From Hyaloscypha bicolor E (lineage: Eukaryota; Ascomycota; Leotiomycetes; Helotiales; Hyaloscyphaceae): a DNA stretch of 64,000 nt. A program made the translations under genes and the position numbers. The notes below the pieces were generated by a model. The model searched no databases. It worked only from the letters and a program-made list of their open reading frames with translations, and had not been told where the DNA came from. Positions within the stretch are counted from its first letter, which is position 1; every line of letters begins with the position of its first letter. Below are positions 12,078 to 22,329 of this stretch, piece by piece. Location: assembly GCF_002865645.1 (NCBI RefSeq), contig NW_020194638.1, forward strand, positions 1,178,001 to 1,242,000, in the 5' to 3' direction.

Positions 12078-12827
12078 ATGGACGCCCCGGACGATCGGCA
12101 GCTGCCAAATCGACTCGTTCAATCTGCAGCCCAAGAACCCTCATTCCATTCGTTCAGCAAGCTTCCAGCCGAAATTCGACTGGAAATATGGAAAAACATT
12201 CTGCCAGGCCCCCGGCTTATCCAAGTCCACTATGATATGCGGGTTGGGAAATTCTGGACTACCACTCCATCTCCAGCAAATCTCCATGTGTGCTCGGAGT
12301 CGCGATACGAGATGTTGAAGGAATGGCGGCTTCGGTTTGCTACTCGTGGCCATCCTCCATTGGTTCACGCAAATCTGGATATCGATACAGTGCGGCTAAG
12401 CTGGGATCCTCTGAGACTGAGAGCAATTAGCCAAGAAGACTTATGCAGCATTATATCATTAGAGGTTGGTGGGAAAGAGGTCCAACGTGCCAGTGCGGAA
12501 GCAATACTTCAGCCCATTCTCACCATGCCCAATCTAAAGGACTTCTCGCTCGTTTCACCGGCTCTTTGCGATATCTACCCATATTCTCTTAGCCAGCAGC
12601 TCTCTCACCCACACGTTGGTCCAAGTGAGGGTGAGAATTGGCTCCTAAGCGCGCAGCGACTTGGCTATGAAGCGAGGAGAAACCGGGCATTCTATCAGCA
12701 TACGGAAGTATCGAGATGCTTTCGAGCTTGGGCAAGAGAAAATCCAGAATGTAAACTACCTAGGCTACGACTTTTGCTATCGGAGCCTGATGGCAGTCGT
12801 CCAGGACAGTTTTTCTGGAAGCCATGA
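12078..12827 (+). CDS. 2EXR-domain-like protein
   Basis: A 249-aa intronless protein starting at the first in-frame ATG (12078). Residues about 26-95 match the fungal 2EXR pattern: FSKLPAEIRLEIWKNILPGP, then NLHVCSESRYEML and an I/VDTVRLSWD block. This family is expanded in filamentous fungi and its molecular function is unknown; the first motif resembles an F-box-like helix. It lies 323 bp after the Asteroid-like gene in the same orientation. No signal peptide or membrane segment is seen. Confidence 0.8.
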   Translation: MDAPDDRQLPNRLVQSAAQEPSFHSFSKLPAEIRLEIWKNILPGPRLIQVHYDMRVGKFWTTTPSPANLHVCSESRYEMLKEWRLRFATRGHPPLVHANLDIDTVRLSWDPLRLRAISQEDLCSIISLEVGGKEVQRASAEAILQPILTMPNLKDFSLVSPALCDIYPYSLSQQLSHPHVGPSEGENWLLSAQRLGYEARRNRAFYQHTEVSRCFRAWARENPECKLPRLRLLLSEPDGSRPGQFFWKP

Positions 12828-14740
12828 GCTGGTATTCTAGATGTGTGTATAACGAGTCGAAGTTTGTCCAACGTTTGTCCAGAAGAAGATTGGGTTCGCA
12901 CTTGGGAAAGGGCTGATGTCCACAAAAAGCATCGTCGGTAGAGGAGTTTAATGACTGTCAGAGCTTATGTCGATTGGTAAACTGGTACTGACTGGTTTTG
13001 GCGGAGTTGGATTTTGGCTTGGGTGGCGTCGCTGTTGACTTGTAGAATGCTCAAGTTCAAACCCGCATGCAGCCGTTCTTTGCTCCCTCTCAGTTTCATC
13101 TTGTTGTTTGTACTGCTTCTGTATCGAGTTCCTTGGCTTCATCTTCCCCAATCCCATCTTCATTCAAGCAAATATCTTGCACGATCCTCTTTTCAAAGCA
13201 ATCCTGGTCGACCTTTTTAGCCAAGTGGTTGATGGTCCTTCCTGAGCTTTCACCACAGTCCCCAAAAACCATAGTTGGAAGATTTGTACAGAGTTCTTCT
13301 GCTCCAAAGTTTCGAACACACTCCCCAGGCAGGGCCCATCACACAAGTTCTGCGCCCGGCCCCTTTTCTTGGGGCGGACATCACGTGACTACTATTCATT
13401 TCCCAGATTTCCAGTACTCAACCGCTCTTCAAGGTCGTAGCCTTTTCATTCTCTACATAAGAAGTACAAAAACTGCATGATTCCAAATACCTCTAAAGCC
13501 CTCCCCTCTCCCCCCTCCAGGCCACGATCGGCACTTCCAGCTGTCTTGGCAAGTCGACCGCGCTGAAAACTGCAGCCTGAAAAGTGGTTCAGCTCTAGGT
13601 CTCAGAACAAGCACCTCCCTCTCTACCGAATAAAGATACACGATGACTTGAAAAAAATACTTCACTTATAGGAGCCAAGAATCTTGGTTTTTGTTTTATC
13701 GGGAGGGAAGCAGCGCCCAGACTTCGGTATTGGAGATTCATCGAAAAGGGAAGCTTGACACTGCCGACGTATAGCATACTCCGTTGAAGAAAAAGCTACG
13801 TCTAGATTGTTGACACATTTCGACATTGTAGGACATGCTCATATGGTATCAAAAGACTTCTCAGACCAGCAAGGCATCGCAAGTCTCTTGCGGGTCGTAA
13901 CTTCATAATCAACACTTCAGAACCAAACACCACAAACAGCAAACTCACCTCCTAACTTCCTCACCGCCCTTTCCACCTGTGCCAAAAGATCGACTTCCAA
14001 AACTTCATTTTCAAAGTACCCACTACCTCAAAGCTACAAGACATGTCGCCGCTCGGAACTCAAGCCCTCTCGGAACGCGGTCCGCTCCCTTGTCCGCGGT
14101 CCAAATGGGTAATCACCCGCCCCGCCCCCTCGAGCCTGAACCCTATTTCCTCCCCGACAGGGGCCTAACCCATCCCTTTCGAGCCAGCGAATCACCAAAC
14201 AAGATCTAAGCACGGAAAGCATATGGATCTCCCCTAGCCCAGCGGGAAATAAAGGCATCCTTTCCGCAGTACTCTTCTCGGCACGTCTGGGGTACTTTGT
14301 TGCGGGGTCATTATTCGATACGGACTAGGAGGCGCTCAATTAGGAATGAGGGTTTGAAGCGTAAATTGGGAGTATTGGGGAGTTTCTTTGCCATGTATTC
14401 ATTCGCATTGAGCAATACAGGGCTTCTCTTTGTCCCTTTCGGAAGAGCATTGTTTAGGAATACTTCTCTGTTTTACGTTTGCATTGAATGATATCGGCCC
14501 TAACCAACCTGGCACTAATCATTAAAGATCACAAAAGGACGTTTCCATTTCAGGCTGAATATGAGAAGAAACCCACGAATCTTCTTTGACCAGAACGTAA
14601 CGTAACGTTGTGCTGAATTACGCAGCAACAGTACCGCGGCCGCAACTCCCCTATCATTCCCCGACTCTAGCACCAGCCACAGGATGAACATAGTGAGACT
14701 GAACCACTCTCGTCTCTGGCCAAACCTTCTTGCCAACGAC
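12828..14740. other. Long gene-poor stretch
   Basis: Nearly 1.9 kb without a supported gene. Several open frames of 60-137 codons exist on both strands, but none shows a domain, splice structure or typical start context. No inverted or terminal repeats were found by eye. Confidence 0.5.
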
Positions 14741-15052
14741 TCATTCATCAAGGTCCCATTTATCCTCCGGCCAACACTTCCCTAGGCCCTTCATGGCTTC
14801 GCCACCGCTCCACCCCTTGCAGTAATCAGCCTGCCAGAGCATGTTGTAGCCAAGATTGAAGATCTTCCAGACGCCGGCCTCAAACACGTAGTCGTTCTCA
14901 TACACTCCTTCCCAGAATTGCGAGGGGACATCTTCGGATCTTTCTGATTGCTGTACGGAATCGTGGAAGCCTACTTTCATGAAATTCCGAAAGCGTGCTT
15001 TTGCGGTTCTCGGATGAGACGTTGGGTTGGCGGTGATGATATCTTGCATCAT
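14741..15052 (-). pseudogene. 5'-truncated SnoaL-like (NTF2-fold) gene relic
   Basis: The 103-codon open frame matches only the C-terminal half of a fungal SnoaL-like cone protein: MMQDIITANP at the start, FWEGVYENDYVFEAGVWK and YNMLWQADYCKGW near the end. The matching frame continues a few codons upstream (LLDHL) but hits a TAA, and no splice acceptor or N-terminal half is visible further upstream. I read it as a relic that lost its 5' half. Full-length members include dehydratase-like and polyketide-cyclase-like enzymes and proteins of unknown role. A short expressed ORF cannot be excluded. Confidence 0.6.
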
Positions 15053-16520
15053 GAGGTGGTCAAGGAGTTATCCACGTGATGGGCATCCCTCCCGCCGGTG
15101 GAGACAGTGCCAAACCATTCGACGTAAATACGAGAAACATCCGATTTTCCTTTCCCTAGATAGTAGGGAAATTAATTCAATAAAGGCCGACCAGGGAAAT
15201 GTGGAACATTGTCGTGAAATATACCATAAGACCATCAAAAACGAAAATGGATGTTCTCCACTAACACGTACCTATACCGTTGAGGAAATGAACTGAAGCT
15301 TCGGGGGGGTCCGAGAACTAGAAATCACTAGGTTGCAACCCTATCCATGATCATGATTATCTTCTGTGAGAAACAGATGATTTACCGAGTCCACGACAGA
15401 GGGATAAAGACTTTTGTCTATGTAATATCCGTAGGCATGATGAAGACACCGTATCGAATTCGTGTCTTCGAATTCTTAGACACGAGCAAGAAGCGATACC
15501 ACTGCCGTTGAGAGATTAGAAACTTGGTCATTGAGATCATTCGGGGTCTCGGATTCGAGAGTACCTTATCATCTTAGTAGAACCTCTTCGCCATTTCAAC
15601 GAGAGATAGAACGTTGAGAATTGTTCCTCTACGTTAAAGTAATCATACCTTACATCTAACTAAGCTCTTAACTTTTAAGAGAGACTGGCAGTGAAGGTGT
15701 CAGTCTGCTTCCGCAAAAGTATCATTCGGTGTCCATACCACAATGCGCTAAGAGGTGACTTTCAGATCTGAAGGTTAGCGACCCAGTCGGTACAATCCCC
15801 GTAACAGACCAGGCGTCCTACTGGAGCCTTTCTAGTATATGCATTAATAATACACCGAAGACCGAGCCAGAGACCCAAAGTATTCCGAAGGTGAAACTCT
15901 TCAGTAACAACTCCAGGTGTGCATCGTGAGATCTCGAACATGGATGAGACGATCACGTGATGAGACGTATTGTTGTGAAGTCACAGTTCTGAGTGAATAC
16001 GCGAAGGTGAGCACTTGTAAGTGTGATTTTTTGTCGCCTTGTAATGTATAAGAAACGTTCCAGAGTCGCAATGCTGGCAAGGAGAGGCAAAGCATAACAT
16101 AATTGGTTTCTGAGACAAAAATCGCACTTGCAGTGGTGGTCATGATCAGTAAACCAGGGGAATGTTCTGAAGGAGCAGAGAAAACGACATTGCACTTGCT
16201 TTCGAATGTAGCCTAGCATATGGGTTAATAAAGTTCAACAATCAGAAGGGTGAAAGCAATAGAGAAGTATCTTGACTCATTTTCTCCGCTTCAGAGACGG
16301 TCTCGATACAGCAGTGCAATGCCATGTCCGTTAATCTGGGTGGCAACATTGAATGTCGAAGAAAAACAAATCTCATCCATCGTATACAGTCTCCGAGCAT
16401 TTCGAGGAGTCCTCGTCAGCAACGTGCTCTCGTCCGTCGTATACAACTCTCGTAGAATCCCTCCAAGAACTTGATCTTGTCTGTCGTGCACAAACCAATC
16501 AGCGCATCGTGTAGTAATGC
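15053..16520. other. Gene-poor stretch upstream of the SnoaL relic
   Basis: No supported gene. A hairpin near 15442-15469 (GAAGACAC...GTGTCTTC) overlaps a second one, CGTGTCT...AGACACG, ending near 15484. The sequence looks degenerate and could be decayed repeat, but I could not define ends. Confidence 0.4.
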
Positions 16521-18197
16521 CTACATGTTCGCATCCGTTGTCTCGCTTGCTCGTGGCGAACGGAAAAGAGCGATAGATTCGTCCCCCGTAAGATCGATGA
16601 CACGGGCAATCTTTGCTGGCTTTGGGTTAGTAGCAGGGGGGTCACCGTCATCAGAATCCAGTGTCAGATCAATATGCTCGCCAGGATGCTTAATAACTCC
16701 AGCTTGTTGGTTAGCTCCCTCGAACTTGGTGGTTTCGGATCTCTTCCTCTTCAAGCCCTGTGGTCGACCATTCGAATCTCTCAAGCCTCTCTGCACACTT
16801 CGACCTCGGCCATGAGCTGAGCTGTTAGTTACTGATAGTCTTAGAGACTGTTGATGTTCAAATTGAGACTGTCCCATGGCTTCCTGTCCCTCGACACTTT
16901 GAAGCATTCCCGAATAGTTGCCAAGTTCGTTGGCGTAGTTGACTCTGCCTGAAAATTGGATATTCTCCTTTTGCTGGAGGCCATTTCCAGAAGGGCGGGG
17001 TTGAGTCCGGAATTTGTCAAGATCGAAGCCATCATCGAAGGTTGAAATTGGAGCAGCGATCGTTTCTTCAATTCGCTTTCTGTCATCGCATTCAAGTGCC
17101 AACTGCAGAGCCTGCAATTTGTTGGTTCTCGGTGCGTCACGGAGTCCCTGCGTGAGGAAGTGTGCGTCTGCAAGCATCTCCTTCAATGCCGAAACCGTAA
17201 TTGTAGGGTCGCGATGAACTGCAGCATGCCGAATATAGTGCAATCTTCCGGTAAGGAGCTGTCCAAGCGTGGTTTTATTCATTCCGGCACTGTGGCTAAA
17301 GGCGTTCGGCGGGATGGAATATTTGTTCATTGTTCTCAACCAACTAGATAATAATTAATATGGGGAGTTCATATAACGGACAGAAGTTGTCGGTACTGAT
17401 TTAGTTCCCCTGCCTCTGGAGTGTCCCAGCCTTCCTTTTGCAACAACAAGGGAATCCATTGCTTTGCCCAGTAGAATAGAGCTGCTTCCATGATATTTTG
17501 CATAGCACATAGTATGGAGTGTTTGATGGTAAACGGCAATGTCTGGACAGGAAGACGTCGGTCGGCACGTTTGCTTTTGTAAGGGTTTCCTCGAACTCCG
17601 GGACGTCTGTCAAGCTTCGGCGGATTCATCGAAAGACGTCGATCTATAAGACGGTTGTCAGCCATTCTTGCTTATTCAATGGATGGTGAGCCCATCTGAA
17701 GCAAGCCCGCTTGAAACGTATCTCTTACCATCCCCAGCAACTGGTTCTGCATTGTTTGGCATCGGCCGAGGCACCAAAGCATGAAGGGGGGCTTGCGGAG
17801 GACCGATATTGTAAATTGAACCCGGAACCTGAGGAACAAGCTGTCCACCAGCGTTGACAGAAGGAGGGGCTAGATAACGACTGGTATTGTGGGCGAAGTC
17901 AGCAATCGAAGCAACTGGCTGTGCACCAACGCTGACACTGTTCAATTCAAGACCATGACCGACATCAGCTCCAGCATTGCTGGAGGGCGGTGAGTCCTCG
18001 ATCCATAGCTGCATCCGTCCATGACTTGCAATCTCCCGTGGTCGAGCTGAAGAGGCTCGTTGAGGCAGCTTCACAGCCCCTTGGGGGTGCGGAGAAGAGT
18101 TCATCTTGTTCCATGAAGCAGGAGGGGGAGAAGGGGAAGAGGAAAAGGAGATCGGGATAGGGCTTCTATGCCTATCTTTTTCACGAGTGTGTGTCAT
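16521..18197 (-). CDS. Fungal protein of unknown function with two C-terminal SUMO-interaction-like motifs
   Basis: Exons 18197-17729, 17643-17382 and 17343-16521 join in frame to about 517 aa; the first junction is GATG|GTAAGAG with a CTGAC branch and TATAG acceptor. The second donor (GTCCGT) is inferred from phase and is less certain. The N-terminal third is Pro/Ser-rich and disordered. The middle holds ALFYWAKQWIPLLLQ, then MNKTTLGQLLTGRLHYIRHA and AVHRDPTITVSALKEML; this RHxAVHR block recurs in Pezizomycotina hypothetical proteins, as I recall them. The C-terminus has HIDLTLDSDDGD and ARVIDLTGDES: hydrophobic cores next to acidic residues, as in SUMO-interaction motifs. A nuclear SUMO-linked role is inference. 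Confidence 0.7.
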
Positions 18198-18465
18198 CGT
18201 AATAGCTCGTACCACGCGACCTCGAAATTGAAGGGACGAAAGAAAGAACAAGACTGTACAGACAGAAGAACTAGGGAAACAAAGTTTGGGTCGTTCCTGC
18301 CTCCTTGTGAGAGAAGAGCGGGTAACAATAACAAGTTCGTTGCTGCCCACCTCTGGGGAGGATGGTCTGACGTGAGGGTCTGACGGTGAGCGCGTTATTT
18401 GGAAAGAAATTTTCTGGATTTGGTACTGTGAAATCTAACGTGAAGCCGACGCGGTTAGTCTACGA

Positions 18466-18498
18466 GGCTGACAAGGCTGACAAGGCTGACAAGGCTGT
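18466..18498. repeat. Short 9-bp tandem repeat
   Basis: The unit GGCTGACAA is repeated about 3.5 times with perfect copies. It lies upstream of the minus-strand gene ending at 16521, in non-coding sequence. Confidence 0.8.
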
Positions 18499-19876
18499 CT
18501 ACAAGACGCAAGGCAGTGAAAAAGTGGACCAAAATAACACCCAAACTTAACAGAGACAGTATCAGCATTATTCACCTGGCGGCACATCTGTGGAACATCT
18601 CAAGGTTCAAGGATGCTTTTGGCCCGGTAAGTGGAATTACCTTCTCCCAAGATCTCTCTCTGATGATGGGTGGTCACAGGCACATGCTCGTGAAATCCGG
18701 GCCTGTATTGAATACTGGCAATTCCCTGCTCACAGCAACGGAAGCCTTCAAGTCTCCTCGCCCACTCCTGGGAGATCACAAGAGGAACGATGACGTTCCG
18801 GACATCGTGCAACATGAAGACTCTTCTCTGCTGGCTCCATCCATCGACAGGGTTGTTCTCCCTCTATATTCTGGACATCGACTATATCGGGGGTGGTAGA
18901 GATTCCAAAGGGTGACTGCGTCAAGTCCTACAGTAGTTGCGTTTCGGGGAGGGACAGTGTGGAAAATTTGCACCTTGGCTACAACCCCGAGCGCAGTTCT
19001 CTCAGCAGGAATGCCAGCAGCTACGTCCAACTCAATCAGAGATTCGAAAGATCGATGACTGCCTCAATATCCACTTCGTTTCTCCCCGACACCGCCAAAT
19101 TTCACTTCATCGAACGTGGATTTCCGGGATCCGGAACGGCAGTGAGAATGTTGTACGACACATTGTTTGGAATGGAGGAATGGGTGCTTCTGGAGTGACA
19201 ACTTTCACATGTTGCAACAGAGGAGCCTTGCCGAGGTGGCGTATGACCGACAGTTACTTGGGGAAGCTGCAATGAACAGTCGGTTCCCCTTCCAAACCGA
19301 CTATTAATTGAATTGCGAGGCAAGTCGTTATTCCCATGTGGGATTGGGGGAGCAATCGCTATTGGCCGTCGCCTGACAGCCGCTTTCTTCGCCCCTCATG
19401 GCTCGAGTGTACTATGCTGCGGATGTGGACACCCAATCCTTTGAAGCCCTTGGCGCATCGCTCGTGGTTGTCGAATTAATTGAGAACTGCTATCGTTAAG
19501 GGCTCAACTTACAGGTGTCACTGTGGTGACTGGATTCGTGGAGGGCTTGGTTTGAGCATAATTGGCATGTCATCGTCTTTGGAATGTTGCGCAGCTGTCA
19601 CTCCGTGCCCAGACATACTGCGGCTTCAGTAGGGCATACAGTATTTGCGACGACTTGCATGCATTCTAGATGCAGGACTGGAGCTGCAAACACTTGCATC
19701 CTGCGTTCCTCCGAGGTCGTATCCGTTCCGCTGCCGCCAGGAACGACTTTCATAAGCAATCCAAAATGTTACGTGGCACTGGTCACGTGTTATTGTTACA
19801 CGTGACTTAGCGCACAGCCAGTGCTGCCTGGCAGACAGCCTTCAGCTCAATCCACGCTCTTTACCACCACTGCAAC
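18499..19876. other. Gene-poor stretch before the LTR element
   Basis: Open frames of 60-130 codons occur on both strands without recognisable domains. The only structure noted is the inverted CACGTG pair at 19782-19806, listed separately. Confidence 0.45.
19782..19806. repeat. Inverted repeat with two CACGTG boxes
   Basis: GTCACGTGT and ACACGTGAC form a perfect 9-bp inverted pair around a 7-nt spacer. CACGTG is a bHLH-type binding core. No nearby gene clearly uses it, and it sits 75 bp before the LTR insertion. Confidence 0.6.
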
Positions 19877-19881
19877 CCCAC

Positions 19882-20062
19882 TGTGACGGCTGGTGTCACA
19901 TGATTGCCACAGACTGGTTTCACTAGCTAGATCAGCGTTTCAGTGGTTTCAGTCGTTATCCATTACCACACCTCACTCCTCTCCTCTCTTTAGCTTTTGA
20001 TTCTAAAAGGTGGGAAATAGAGGTCTTTGCGCCTCGTTCCATTGCTCCGCTCTGCCATCGCA
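19882..20062 (+). repeat. 5' long terminal repeat
   Basis: 181 bp, from TGTGACGGCTGG to GCCATCGCA. It shares long identical blocks with the right copy, such as CATGATTGCCACAGACTGG and GCGCCTCGTTCCATTGCTCC. It is 11 bp shorter than the right copy because of a gap in its middle. Confidence 0.9.
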
Positions 20063-20319
20063 TTATTTAAAGCTCCTATATCCTCGGCAGCGGGTATAGT
20101 ATGCGATAGCCTACAACTTATCTATCTATTTACGTAGCGCTATCCACAATTCTGTTCTGTTCCGTCTGATTTTGGTGCGAGGACTCCTCCCAAAAACCCT
20201 CTGTCTGTCGTTTGGTGTGAGAGCTTCTCCCAAACCAACCTATTCTGTCTGTCTGGCCCGCTAGAGGGCACCCCTTTTTAACAAATTTTTCTACCAGCTT
20301 TACCGACATTCTCTTAAGA

Positions 20320-21264
20320 ATGGACACCTTCCAAACCCAAGTCCAACGCGAATTCGATGGCCTACGGGCTGAAATCGCCACTCTACGGGTTGCTCTTGCG
20401 AAAACCCGGTCCTCCCGCCCCCGTCCAAAGCTTCCAGATCCAGAGAAGTTCGCTGGAAGCACGTACAAATTCGATACCTGGCTCCCTTCAATCAAAGCTA
20501 AGCTATCTGTCGATGGCACGGCAATTGGAGACGCTACCGCCCAGTTCTACTACGTTTACCTCAATTTGGAGTCCTCCGTCCAATCAATAGTTCTGCAACA
20601 GCTATCCTATGCAGAGCACACACAATCGTGGGATTATAATACGATTCTCGATCAGCTTTCGCGAGTCTACGATAATCCAAACAAGCAATCGGAGGCCAAG
20701 AACAGGCTATATGCGCTCCGCCAAGGCAACGATTCTCTCCCTACCTACATTGCCAAGTTTGAACGCACCCTATACGAAGCGAATGGCCAAAGCTGGCCCG
20801 ATGTCAATAAAATCTCCAGTTTTCGCAATGGCCTCAATTCTGCGATTCGCTCTCGATTAGCCGAACAGCTGACTTTACCCCGGGTTTATAGCGATTTCCT
20901 GCGGACCGTCCAGCAGCTTTCGTCAAAAACAGCTGCCCCGCCATACGTCACTGTTCCCAAGATTGCTAGCGACCCCATGGACGTCAGCGAGCTGCCATTT
21001 AGTGCTCTTACGTCGGCAATTGGTGCCCTCACGTCGTTTCCAACTCAGTCCCCACCTGTTCGGAAGGATTATCGACAGTCCGGCCAATGCTTTAGGTGCG
21101 GCTCTTACGGACACCAGGTAAAGAACTGTCTCTGGCCACCTGCAAGTGCTGTTTCTTCTGGCTCTGGCAACCGGGCCACAATTGCCGCAGCAAATGACGA
21201 TTCTGGTACAGAGAGCGATGACGATTCTGACGAGGGCTGTGAGATTCCACCAAGGTTAGAGTAG
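20320..21264 (+). CDS. Retroelement Gag polyprotein with CCHC zinc knuckle
   Basis: A 314-aa protein in one open frame starting at the first ATG after the leader. Residues 1-30 are a predicted coiled-coil-like start. Residues about 40-200 are a capsid-like region: LPDPEKFAGS, YDNPNKQSEAKNRLYALRQG and LPTYIAKFERTLYEA, typical of the Ty3-type Gag/UBN2 family. A zinc knuckle CFRCGSYGHQVKNC (C-x2-C-x4-H-x4-C) sits near residue 255. The tail is acidic (ESDDDSDEGCE). The stop codon is followed by non-coding sequence up to the polypurine tract, so no Pol fusion or frameshift is available. It is intact although the two LTRs differ clearly. Confidence 0.88.
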   Translation: MDTFQTQVQREFDGLRAEIATLRVALAKTRSSRPRPKLPDPEKFAGSTYKFDTWLPSIKAKLSVDGTAIGDATAQFYYVYLNLESSVQSIVLQQLSYAEHTQSWDYNTILDQLSRVYDNPNKQSEAKNRLYALRQGNDSLPTYIAKFERTLYEANGQSWPDVNKISSFRNGLNSAIRSRLAEQLTLPRVYSDFLRTVQQLSSKTAAPPYVTVPKIASDPMDVSELPFSALTSAIGALTSFPTQSPPVRKDYRQSGQCFRCGSYGHQVKNCLWPPASAVSSGSGNRATIAAANDDSGTESDDDSDEGCEIPPRLE

Positions 21265-21394
21265 ATGAAGTATGTTGCAGCTAGGATATAGGTCCCTTTC
21301 TTTTGTTTTGCCGTTTTTATTACACTCCTTTGCTTTTCCTTTGTTCTACTATACTTACTCTCGTGGCACACTGACGCCCGGGGCCGAGCTTTTT

Positions 21395-21409
21395 GAGGGG
21401 GGGGAGTGA
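21395..21409 (+). other. Polypurine tract of the LTR element
   Basis: A G/A-rich run ending directly at the TG of the right LTR, the standard position for priming plus-strand DNA synthesis in LTR retroelements. A single T near its end interrupts the purines. Confidence 0.8.
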
Positions 21410-21601
21410 TGTGATGACTGGCGTCACATGATTGCCACAGACTGGTTTCACTAGCTAGATCGGGGTTTCAGTGATTTTAGTCGTGCTCTACTTATCTACT
21501 ACTACTCCTCACTCCTCTCCTTTTCTCTTTAGCTTTAGATTCTAAAAGACAGGAAATAGAAATCTTTGCGCCTCGTTCCATTGCTCCGCTCCACCGTCAC
21601 A
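21410..21601 (+). repeat. 3' long terminal repeat
   Basis: 192 bp, from TGTGATGACTGG to ACCGTCACA, followed by the duplicated target CCCAC. Against the left copy there are about 20 substitutions, many of them transitions, plus a roughly 11-bp length difference. Confidence 0.9.
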
Positions 21602-21606
21602 CCCAC

Positions 21607-22329
21607 CTTATCGGACATAAAATAATTTGCTACGAAAAATGACAAAAACTTAATTTCTCTTTGGGATACTTAAAATGCTCTTTTGAAATAATTGTACAAA
21701 TTTTTAACTAGGTAAAATAAGTTTGCAATGTGAGACTTTTTAATGTTCTCAACTTTTAGCGAAAGTCGTTCCTGGCGGCAGCGGAACGAATAATAACGCG
21801 CACGTGGGCGTCCACGTCCTGTACAGTACAAGGTACGAAATGGGTACTGGGTCAGGATCGCCAGGCGCTCCATGCCTCTCGCTTAGCCCCTATCCTCCAG
21901 GGGATCCGGCGTGTGCTCACGTGGCTTAAAATTTGATATACCCTGCGCTGGTATCTTAGAATTTGATGCACCCTCTCCACCCCCCGCCTTAATCTAGCCA
22001 ATAAAATAGTCAAGGCATTATGAAGCTATCGCCAGAGTTGATTTGTATAATTTATCAATTGTTTAAAAAAATTCTCTCAGATATTAATAAGTATGCAGCA
22101 AAATAGGCCTAATCAGCACTGGAACCCTATTCGGCTAAACCGAGGTTATTTTGTAGCAGGGGGTGAATGCGACGATATCGCCGTCGCCTCCTAAACGCGC
22201 TCTAAATATCCTTAAAGATGCTACTTTTAAGCAAGCATATCGCGATTTTAATTAAATCGCGATCTAACTAATTCGGCGATATTTATTTATCTTAATTAAT
22301 TCTAAGGCCTAATTCGAGTATCGCATGTA
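21607..22329. other. AT-rich spacer between two mobile elements
   Basis: No gene recognised. The sequence is AT-rich with patches of higher GC and looks decayed. It separates the Gag-only LTR element from the hAT-like element. Confidence 0.5.

Larger units (their letters stand above)
19877..21606 (+). mobile_element. Complete short LTR retroelement encoding only Gag
   Basis: The element proper is 19882-21601 (1720 bp). It is bounded by direct repeats that start TGTGA and end TCGCA or TCACA, and flanked by a perfect 5-bp duplication CCCAC at 19877-19881 and 21602-21606. A polypurine tract precedes the right LTR. The single long ORF is a Gag protein with a zinc knuckle; there is no protease, reverse transcriptase, RNase H or integrase frame and no room for one. 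It therefore needs enzymes in trans. The layout matches non-autonomous terminal-repeat elements that keep a Gag gene (TR-GAG type). No tRNA-type primer site (TGG...) is evident right after the left LTR. Confidence 0.9.

Noticed and set aside
13067..13480. 137-codon plus-strand frame
   Set aside because: Low-complexity Ser/Phe/Pro translation, no domain, overlapping frames on the other strand and no splice or promoter signs.
18516..19275. Overlapping open frames of 100-127 codons
   Set aside because: No domain or coherent exon chain on either strand; treated as chance.
21264..21394. Possible pol frame after Gag
   Set aside because: Only 130 bp remain before the polypurine tract and all frames contain stops; no protease or RT motif.
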